From JBLNDG01 sp050261415 (GTDB taxonomy: Bacteria; Bacillota; Clostridia; Lutisporales; Lutisporaceae), in assembly GCA_050261415.1 (NCBI GenBank), contig JBLNDG010000204.1, positions 1-8,185 on the forward strand: 8,185 nt of DNA, given 5' to 3'. Positions 1-5,303 of this stretch are shown here, piece by piece. The notes under the pieces were generated by a model. That model saw only the letters and a list, made by a program, of their open reading frames with translations, did no database searches and was not told the origin of the DNA. The first letter of the stretch is position 1, and every line of letters starts with the position of its first letter. The translations under genes were made by a program, and so were the position numbers.

Positions 1-971
1 AATCTGGCAATAGATTCACCATATTCATTACTGTTCTTAAAGGGTTCTGTAAACCTGTTTGAAACGAGCAGCGCGAAATTGGTGTTTTCTGTATGAAGCT
101 TTGGGTCCGAATAGCTGTGTCCATTCACTGTGACTATGCCATTTGTGTTTTCTGTAACAACCTCCCCGTGAGGGTTCATGCAAAAGGTCCGCACCAAATC
201 ATTATATTTTTTTGTTCTATATACAATCTTGCTTTCATATACCTGGCTTGTAATATGCTCAAAAATCTGAGCCGGGAGCTCAACACGCACGCCAATGTCA
301 ACTCTGTTGCTCTCTGTACGGATACCCAATCTTTCACAAATCTTTGAAATCCATTTTGAGCCGGAGCGGCCTGTGGCTAGAATCAGGTAATCACTAGTAA
401 ATTCGCCATTATCGGATTTTACCGTAAACTCATCAGCCGTTTTTTCTATTTCCGACACTTCTGTATTAAATATTATATCTGCCTTATCCTTCAAATACTC
501 ATAGAGATTGTTCAGTATCACCAAATTTCTATCTGTTCCCAGATGTCTGACTTTGGCATCCAGGAGATGTAAGTCATACCTCAATGCCTTTGTTCTCAAA
601 TCGTTATTCTCTGTAGAATACAGCTTCGCTTCGGCCCCACCCATCCTGCAGTTCACTTCATCTATATAGTACATCAGTTCTAAAGCTTTTTCCCTGCCTA
701 TATATTTATACAGCTCTCCACCGAAATTGTTCGTGATGTTGTATTTGCCGTCGGACATACCTCCTGCCCCGCCAAAGCCGTTCATGATGTTACAAGTGGG
801 GCAATGGATGCAGGACTTTATTTTCACATTATCTATAGGACATGTTCTTTTACTCAGCATGTTCCCTTTTTCCAGCATAGCTATTTTTATATCTGCTCCG
901 GATTGAAGCAGTTCATAAGCAGCAAAAATGCCGCTTGCACCGGCTCCAACTATTATGACATCATACTTCAT
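1..971 (-). CDS. FAD-dependent oxidoreductase, COG2509-like (3' end cut by window edge)
   Basis: The frame is open from ATG at 971-969 to the window edge, giving 323 complete N-terminal residues with no stop. Seen: a Rossmann dinucleotide-binding motif GAGASG at residues 9-14 after a hydrophobic beta strand (VIIV); an acidic/basic end of the second strand (MLEKG, about 32-36); a cysteine cluster C44-x9-C54-x2-C57-x2-C60; a glycine-rich GFGGAGGMSDGKYN at 65-78; and a second FAD-family motif LATGRSG at 199-204. Together these match the uncharacterised FAD-dependent dehydrogenases of COG2509, usually about 450-530 residues, so roughly a third is missing. Substrate and partner are unknown; the protein is presumably cytosolic, as no signal peptide or membrane segment is seen. 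The start is supported by GGAGG (979-983) with 7 bases of spacing. It appears to be transcribed separately from the dnaB operon, since a terminator and its own promoter lie between. Family assignment is fairly firm; the catalysed reaction is not known. Confidence 0.85.
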   Translation of the reverse strand, partial: MKYDVIIVGAGASGIFAAYELLQSGADIKIAMLEKGNMLSKRTCPIDNVKIKSCIHCPTCNIMNGFGGAGGMSDGKYNITNNFGGELYKYIGREKALELMYYIDEVNCRMGGAEAKLYSTENNDLRTKALRYDLHLLDAKVRHLGTDRNLVILNNLYEYLKDKADIIFNTEVSEIEKTADEFTVKSDNGEFTSDYLILATGRSGSKWISKICERLGIRTESNRVDIGVRVELPAQIFEHITSQVYESKIVYRTKKYNDLVRTFCMNPHGEVVTENTNGIVTVNGHSYSDPKLHTENTNFALLVSNRFTEPFKNSNEYGESIAR

Positions 972-1098
972 TAAAATGCCTCCAGTCTGGGTTTTACAAG
1001 ATGGCCCAAAGAGAATTTGCAACCCTGTATACTTTCAATAAATTTCCATCTTGCCCCTGCTGTAATCCCTCTTTTTCAATCAACAAGGAAAATACCCC
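972..1098 (-). other. 5' leader of the oxidoreductase gene, with complementary segments
   Basis: If the promoter at 1105-1133 is used, the mRNA has a leader of about 125 bases, long for a bacterial gene. Seen in it, on the minus strand: CAAGATGG (1053-1046) is fully complementary to CCATCTTG (1004-997), and GGGTT (1025-1021) is complementary to AACCC (993-989). The two pairings interleave, as in a pseudoknot. The second pairing lies just before the GGAGG ribosome binding site. No known riboswitch or T-box motif was recognised. The pairings could be chance, so this is only a candidate regulatory leader. Confidence 0.3.
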
Positions 1099-1104
1099 AA
1101 AATC

Positions 1105-1133
1105 ATCCTAACAGAATACGTATTCCAAGTCAA
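1105..1133 (-). promoter_or_regulatory. Sigma-A-type promoter for the oxidoreductase gene
   Basis: On the minus strand there is TTGACT (1133-1128, five of six matches to TTGACA), then exactly 17 bases, then TAGGAT (1110-1105, four of six matches to TATAAT). It points at the oxidoreductase start at 971, giving a leader of about 125 bases. It is the best minus-strand promoter I see between the dnaB terminator and this gene. The spacer contains a perfect palindrome, listed separately. Confidence 0.6.
1114..1125. repeat. 12-bp perfect palindrome in the promoter spacer (possible operator)
   Basis: GAATACGTATTC is its own reverse complement and lies wholly between the -35 and -10 elements. A dimeric regulator bound here would block RNA polymerase. 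It does not match the Bacillus LexA box (GAAC-N4-GTTC) or another operator I can name. The bound protein, if any, is unknown. Confidence 0.4.
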
Positions 1134-1337
1134 TATAACATATTTAATAACACTATTAGAAGAGCTCATAAATAATCATATATATCAACATTATTATATG
1201 TACAAATGCCTTTGTTTACTTGAAACTGCCACCTTGATGTTTTAAACAATATTACCATAATATGTAATGCTACAAACTTTATTTTCTTTTTACACCAAGT
1301 TACCATTTCCAAAGTTTTTTTAAATGACAGAAAATTC
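1134..1337. other. AT-rich noncoding stretch beside the DnaA-box cluster
   Basis: There is no credible gene here. The first part is extremely AT-rich: 1141-1200 has 11 G/C of 60 bases, and 1201-1320 stays at about 25-30% G+C. It directly adjoins the first DnaA-type box at 1338. Such a stretch could serve as a DNA unwinding element if the cluster is an origin, but ordinary AT-rich intergenic DNA is equally possible. I saw no clear array of origin-type 13-mers or DnaA-trios. Confidence 0.35.
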
Positions 1338-1364
1338 TGATTCACATTATCCACATTATCCACA
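1338..1364 (+). promoter_or_regulatory. Tandem DnaA boxes, three abutting 9-mers
   Basis: Three 9-mers follow one another without a gap: TGATTCACA (1338-1346, one mismatch to TTATNCACA), TTATCCACA (1347-1355, perfect) and TTATCCACA (1356-1364, perfect). TTATCCACA is the canonical high-affinity binding site of the replication initiator DnaA. All three share one orientation. Two perfect copies back to back are very unlikely by chance. Confidence 0.8.
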
Positions 1365-1435
1365 GAGATATGCACATATGTTCGATTCCTATCCGAAACC
1401 CAAATACACCAGTACTTATACTATTTTGCATAATT

Positions 1436-1531
1436 TTATCCCCAGTTTTATGTTAATATTGTGAATGTTTTATTCACAATATCCCCAACTTATCCACAGG
1501 GATATTATTGCCTCAAATAGCCTTTTTCACA
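1436..1531 (+). promoter_or_regulatory. Second group of DnaA boxes
   Basis: In the same orientation as the tandem group are: TTATCCCCA (1436-1444, one mismatch), TTATTCACA (1470-1478, fits the relaxed consensus TTATNCACA), TTATCCACA (1490-1498, perfect) and TTTTTCACA (1523-1531, fits TTWTNCACA). Together with 1338-1364 this gives about seven perfect or near boxes in 194 bases, all in the space after dnaB. The perfect and consensus boxes are convincing. The one-mismatch boxes are weaker and count only because of the clustering. Confidence 0.72.
1456..1482. repeat. Perfect inverted repeat, 11-bp arms, 5-base spacer
   Basis: ATATTGTGAAT (1456-1466) and ATTCACAATAT (1472-1482) are exact reverse complements around GTTTT. 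The right arm overlaps the DnaA-type box at 1470-1478. The half-sites resemble TTGTGA/TCACAA operators of Rex or CRP/FNR proteins, but the spacing (TTGTGAA-N7-TTCACAA) is longer than the usual 18-bp Rex site or TGTGA-N6-TCACA. No run of T follows, so it is unlikely to be a terminator. It may be an operator or an origin-associated element. Confidence 0.55.
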
Positions 1532-1580
1532 TTTTAGGCACTAATCTAAATGTTTATTGCGAAATATACTATGTGTTCGG

Positions 1581-1621
1581 AACAAAATAAAAAGCCTTTT
1601 AGAAAATACTAAGAAGGCTTT
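1581..1621 (-). terminator. Intrinsic terminator after dnaB
   Basis: Read on the minus strand, AAAGCCTT (1621-1614), a one-base bulge and TTAG pair with CTAA plus AAGGCTTT (1602-1591) around a six-base loop. A T-rich tract, TTATTTTG, follows (1590-1583). The stem starts 16 bases past the dnaB stop codon. It should end the whole operon and insulate the DnaA-box region from read-through. In the other direction the T tract is poor. Confidence 0.85.
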
Positions 1622-1637
1622 ATTCGAAGCTTGACTT

Positions 1638-2975
1638 TTATGAAGACATGTACTTTTCTTTGTTCACAAACTTCGTAAATTGTCCAAGCCAAACGAGTTC
1701 AACTGTTCCTGTCGGGCCGTTTCTTTGCTTGGCTACTATAACTTCCCCTATATTCTTCTTATCAGAATCAGGATGGTAATATTCGTCCCTATACAGGAAC
1801 ATTACTACGTCTGCATCCTGCTCTATGGCACCTGACTCTCTTAAGTCAGAGAGTATCGGCCTATGGTCCGCCCTCATTTCCGGTGCACGGGAAAGCTGTG
1901 ATAGTGCTACTACCGGAACATTTATCTCTCTTGCAAGAGCCTTTAGCGATCTTGATATTTCGGATATTTCCTGCTGCCTGCTCTCAGAACCGCTCTTGCC
2001 TTGCATGAGCTGCAAATAGTCTATTACAATAAGCCCCAGGTTGTGCTCCAGCTTGAGCCTCCTGCATTTCGCCCGCATTTCAGTTATTGAAATTGCAGGT
2101 GTATCATCAATATATATCGGTGCCTCTGCAAGCGGACCCATCGCCCTTGCCAGCTTCACCCATTCATCTTCGTTTATATCCCCTATCCTTAGGCGATGAG
2201 CGTCAATCAATGCCTCAGCGCACAAAAGCCTTTGTGTCAGCTGTTCTTTTGACATTTCAAGGCTGAATATTGCAGTTGTTATCTTTTCACGAACAGCAGC
2301 GTGCTGGACTATATTCATCATAAAGGAGGACTTACCCATTGACGGTCTTGCTGCCACAAGTATAAGGTCTGACTTCTGAAGCCCTGAAAGTTTCCCGTCC
2401 AAATCTGTAAAGCCTGTCGGCACACCGGTAATTCTGCCCTGGTTCAGATAAAGCTCTTCTATTTTATCAAAATTAGTGCTTAATATATTCTTTACGTGTA
2501 TAAACCCTTGAGTGGAGCGGTTCAAAGATATATTAAAGATGCTTTTTTCAGCAAAATCAATTATTTCCCCTACTTCTTCCCCTGAATCATAGCTTTTGGA
2601 GGTAATATCATTCGAAGTTTTTATCATCCTCCTGAGCAAGGACTTGTCCTCAATGATCTTGGCATAATACTTTACATTATGGGTAGTAGGAACTGCATCC
2701 ATAAGGTTGGTAAGATAGGTTATCCCTCCAACCGCATCCAGGGTGTTTCTCATCTTCAGTTTTTCCGTGAGTGTAATCAGATCTACCGGTTCGCCCTTAT
2801 CATAAATATCTACAATTGCTTCAAATATTTCCTTATGGGCTTCCCTGTAAAAATCCTCGCCCCCAATGAACTCGGTAGCAGTGGAAATTGCTTCCTTATC
2901 GAGAAGCATTGCCCCCAATACCGATTGTTCAGCTTCCAAGCTGTTGGGCGGTATTCTCTGTATTAGCTCGCTCAA
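1638..2975 (-). CDS. dnaB: Replicative DNA helicase DnaB (DnaC in Bacillus naming)
   Basis: Complete protein of 445 residues, a normal DnaB length. This hexameric ATPase unwinds DNA 5'-3' at the replication fork and binds primase. Domains seen: N-terminal primase-interaction domain (about 8-108), linker, and RecA-like DnaB_C domain (about 180-440). Motifs: Walker A ARPSMGKSS (209-217, Lys215), Walker B LIVIDYLQLM (315-324), VVALSQLSR (355-363), DLRESGAIEQDAD (377-389) and KQRNGPTGTV (416-425) with the likely arginine finger Arg418. No intein or insertion interrupts the usual DnaB intein sites. The start is TTG at 2975-2973: no ATG fits, the protein begins MSELIQRIPP as DnaB proteins do, and AAGGAG lies 9 bases upstream. 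It is the last gene of the operon, 23 bases after lonC, and is followed by a strong terminator. Confidence 0.98.
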   Translation of the reverse strand: MSELIQRIPPNSLEAEQSVLGAMLLDKEAISTATEFIGGEDFYREAHKEIFEAIVDIYDKGEPVDLITLTEKLKMRNTLDAVGGITYLTNLMDAVPTTHNVKYYAKIIEDKSLLRRMIKTSNDITSKSYDSGEEVGEIIDFAEKSIFNISLNRSTQGFIHVKNILSTNFDKIEELYLNQGRITGVPTGFTDLDGKLSGLQKSDLILVAARPSMGKSSFMMNIVQHAAVREKITTAIFSLEMSKEQLTQRLLCAEALIDAHRLRIGDINEDEWVKLARAMGPLAEAPIYIDDTPAISITEMRAKCRRLKLEHNLGLIVIDYLQLMQGKSGSESRQQEISEISRSLKALAREINVPVVALSQLSRAPEMRADHRPILSDLRESGAIEQDADVVMFLYRDEYYHPDSDKKNIGEVIVAKQRNGPTGTVELVWLGQFTKFVNKEKYMSS

Positions 2976-2984
2976 TGCTATCCA

Positions 2985-2990
2985 CTCCTT
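2985..2990 (-). promoter_or_regulatory. Ribosome binding site that sets the TTG start of dnaB
   Basis: AAGGAG on the minus strand lies between the lonC stop and the dnaB start, 9 bases before TTG (2975). It decides the start, because no in-frame ATG or GTG lies between the lonC stop and the conserved N-terminus. Confidence 0.8.
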
Positions 2991-2998
2991 GGAATGTA

Positions 2999-4849
2999 CT
3001 ATTCCTCAAACATAAACTTTATTACTTCTTCAATATTGCCTGCCGGTATTACATTTATTCCTTCAATTCCGGCCGCCTCATCCTTATTATCTTCTGGTAT
3101 GATGACATATTCGAAACCGCATCTTTTGGCTGCGTGGACCTTTTCTACTATACCCCCCACAGCTTTTATACTCCCTCTTATAGAAATTTCACCGGTAATG
3201 CAGGTATCCTGGCGGGCAGCTTTCTCCATAACAGCCGAATATAGAAGACATGTAATTGCTGCACCTGCTGAAGGCCCATCCACTTTTCCTCCACCGATAC
3301 AGTTCACATGTATGTCATATTCCCCCGTATTCTTTCCGGTTATTTTTCTTATAACCGATAATGCATTAAAAAGCGAATCCTTGGTCATACTTCCCGCAGT
3401 TTCGTTAAACCTCAGGCCGCCTACTTCGTCCTCCCTGGCAAAGCAAACTGCTTCAAGCTCAATTACATTGCCAATAAAACCGCTTACGCCAAGTCCGTTT
3501 ATCTTTCCTATTTCCCAGGTGCTGCTGCTTTTTTTCTTGCTGACCGGAACAAACCGTCCTTTATTCAGCACAGCTTTTATTGAGTCAATTGTTATTTCAA
3601 CATCGTGGGCTTCACTGCCGCTGCTTATTACGCTGCTATAACAGTCAGCCAATATATTAACGGCTTTTCTGGCTTCATAAGTATAGCTGCTTATCAGTTC
3701 AGCCCCTTCATCACTGATTCGGGCATTCAGCTTTTTTGCCGCATTTTTCACTATGTTGCTTATATCTATTCCATATAGTGGATTGAAGAAAACCTCGGCA
3801 CACCTTGATCTGAGTGCAGGGTTTATTTCCTCGGGGGATCTTGTTGTAGCTCCAATGAGTATAAAATCTGCCGGTGCCCCTTCCTCAAACAGCATCTTGA
3901 TATACCTTGGTATGTTTTCATTATTAATATCGTAGTAAGAAGAGTCAAACTTAACCCTTTTGTCCTCCAATACCTTTAAGAGCTTGTTTTGAAACATTAC
4001 GTCAAGCTCACCGATTTCATCTATAAAAAGCACCCCGCCATGAGCTTCGGTTACCAAACCCGGCTTAGGCTCGGGTATTCCCATTTCTGCCAGTTCTTTG
4101 TTGGCACCCTGATAGATAGGGTCGTGGACCGAACCCAGGAGGGGGTTTACCGATTCCCTTGGATCCCATCTCAGTGTTGTCGCATCAACTTCAACAAACT
4201 TTGCATCCTTGCCGAAAGGAGTATATTTTTTACGTTTTGCAATGTCAAGAGCTAACCTGGCAGCAGTTGTCTTTCCCACTCCCGGAGGTCCATATAATAT
4301 AACATGCTGCGGAAATGGTGATGCTATCTTTGATATCAAAGCCGTTACTGCATTTTGCTGGCCGATTATTTCATCCTCATTCTGGGGACGCATTATATCA
4401 AGTATGGATTTTGAAAGCCTGACTTGCTTCATTTTCTCCAGTTCCGCATACTTTTTCAGCGTCGAAGCATTTTCAATTCCCGTATGCTTTTTTATCACCT
4501 GAAGCTTCATCTCGTTCAGGTAATCCTTCTCCCGGGTCTCAATACGCTTTATTACTTCCTTTTTGATACCCTCTTCAATATACCTCTTGGCAGCCACATC
4601 CGAGAGCTTGTCCTGTATTTGAGTAATCAGACGCTCCATACTTTCATGCCTTATCTCTTCGGTTTTCATTTTGCCAAATATAATTTCATGCAATATGTAA
4701 ACCTTTTCCCTGCTATCTGCAGTGTTGTCCAATATCTTTACCTTATCACCGGAATACAGCTTTTTTGTATAATCAACTAGTACTTCAACTGATGCATCTT
4801 GGCTACTATAACTGCTATGACCACAATCCACCGTTACTACCCCTTCCAT
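2999..4849 (-). CDS. lonC: LonC-type ATP-dependent protease, sporulation-associated Lon family
   Basis: Complete protein of 616 residues. It has a Lon AAA+ ATPase and a Lon serine/lysine protease domain but lacks the large N-terminal substrate domain of LonA. Its N-terminal 150 residues are charged and helical instead. Motifs: Walker A GPPGVGKTT (187-195), Walker B VLFIDEIGEL (273-282, Asp277/Glu278), sensor and arginine-finger region ATTRSPEEINPALRSR (334-349), catalytic serine in DGPSAG (Ser527), and catalytic lysine Lys570, 43 residues later as in E. coli Lon (Ser679/Lys722). The protease therefore looks active. The length and architecture match the LonC family, found only in some endospore formers and proposed to act in sporulation. 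Sited between rplI (7-base gap) and dnaB. Start uncertain: ATG at 4849 has a poor Shine-Dalgarno, while GTG at codon 7 follows an AAGGGG-like sequence. No membrane anchor is seen. Confidence 0.92.
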   Translation of the reverse strand: MEGVVTVDCGHSSYSSQDASVEVLVDYTKKLYSGDKVKILDNTADSREKVYILHEIIFGKMKTEEIRHESMERLITQIQDKLSDVAAKRYIEEGIKKEVIKRIETREKDYLNEMKLQVIKKHTGIENASTLKKYAELEKMKQVRLSKSILDIMRPQNEDEIIGQQNAVTALISKIASPFPQHVILYGPPGVGKTTAARLALDIAKRKKYTPFGKDAKFVEVDATTLRWDPRESVNPLLGSVHDPIYQGANKELAEMGIPEPKPGLVTEAHGGVLFIDEIGELDVMFQNKLLKVLEDKRVKFDSSYYDINNENIPRYIKMLFEEGAPADFILIGATTRSPEEINPALRSRCAEVFFNPLYGIDISNIVKNAAKKLNARISDEGAELISSYTYEARKAVNILADCYSSVISSGSEAHDVEITIDSIKAVLNKGRFVPVSKKKSSSTWEIGKINGLGVSGFIGNVIELEAVCFAREDEVGGLRFNETAGSMTKDSLFNALSVIRKITGKNTGEYDIHVNCIGGGKVDGPSAGAAITCLLYSAVMEKAARQDTCITGEISIRGSIKAVGGIVEKVHAAKRCGFEYVIIPEDNKDEAAGIEGINVIPAGNIEEVIKFMFEE

Positions 4850-4856
4850 GGAACGA

Positions 4857-5303
4857 TTACTCTTCTACTATACTTACTTTAACCTTTGCTGATACTTCAG
4901 GATATACTTTAACTTCAACCTCATAAGTACCAAGTGTTTTTAAGGAATCATGCAAAACTACCTTTTTCTTGTCTACTTCAATTTTGTACTGCGCTTTGAT
5001 TGCATCTGCAATGTCCTTACCGGTTATAGAACCGAAAAGCTTACCGTTTTCGCCTGCTTTGCTTTTTAATTTTATTTCAACCTTATTCAGCTTCTCTGCA
5101 AGCTGTTTTGCATTCTGAAGCTCATTATCCTTCCTGTTCTTTTCGGCACTTTTTTTATCCTGTATTTCCCTCAGCTTTCCGGATGTAGCCTCAACCGCCA
5201 GCTTTCTGGGAAACAGAAAGTTTCTTGCATATCCATCGCTAACATTCACCAAATCTTCTTTCTTGCCTAAATCCTTTACGTCCTGTAGAAGTACTACCTT
5301 CAT
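4857..5303 (-). CDS. rplI: 50S ribosomal protein L9 (bL9)
   Basis: Complete, 148 residues, the usual bL9 length. It binds 23S rRNA at the base of the L1 stalk and helps maintain reading-frame fidelity. Seen: the conserved N-terminal domain MKVVLLQDVKDLGKKEDLV through the signature VSDGYARNFLFPRKLA (about 21-36), the long lysine/glutamate-rich central helix (about 41-75), and the C-terminal rRNA-binding domain with GKLFGSIT (87-94). Its ATG (5303-5301) shares one base with the TAA stop of gdpP, so translation is probably coupled. AAGGAAGG upstream serves as ribosome binding site. Position between gdpP and the dnaB segment is as in Bacillus, except that lonC is inserted before dnaB. Nothing unusual in the protein. 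Confidence 0.99.
   Translation of the reverse strand: MKVVLLQDVKDLGKKEDLVNVSDGYARNFLFPRKLAVEATSGKLREIQDKKSAEKNRKDNELQNAKQLAEKLNKVEIKLKSKAGENGKLFGSITGKDIADAIKAQYKIEVDKKKVVLHDSLKTLGTYEVEVKVYPEVSAKVKVSIVEE

Noticed and set aside
93..347. Plus-strand open frame of 84 residues at the left edge
   Set aside because: It is antisense to the continuous oxidoreductase frame, and no domain or ribosome binding site supports it.
1166..1375. 69-residue minus-strand reading frame in the noncoding region
   Set aside because: It has no recognisable domain or good ribosome binding site, and its start (VDNVDNVN) is simply the tandem DnaA boxes translated. It is best read as noncoding DNA.
1456..1482. Rex or CRP/FNR operator, or a terminator
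   Set aside because: The half-sites look similar, but the spacer is too long for the known sites. The stem is AT-rich with no following T run, so only a generic inverted repeat is annotated.
1499..1560. DnaA-trio unwinding element next to the perfect box at 1490-1498
   Set aside because: I looked for repeated TAG/TAA-type triplets beside the box as in the Bacillus origin. Only isolated triplets are present, so an origin cannot be claimed on this basis.
2994..3641. Plus-strand open frame of 215 residues opposite lonC
   Set aside because: It lies wholly antisense to a clear protease gene with intact catalytic motifs. Its proline- and serine-rich composition is typical of an antisense shadow.
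4875..4907. Possible forespore (sigma-F-like) promoter inside rplI, upstream of lonC
   Set aside because: GGTTAAAGTA fits the sigma-F -10 pattern and GTATA fits the -35, but they are 18 bases apart where about 15 is expected. They also lie in coding sequence, where such weak matches are common.
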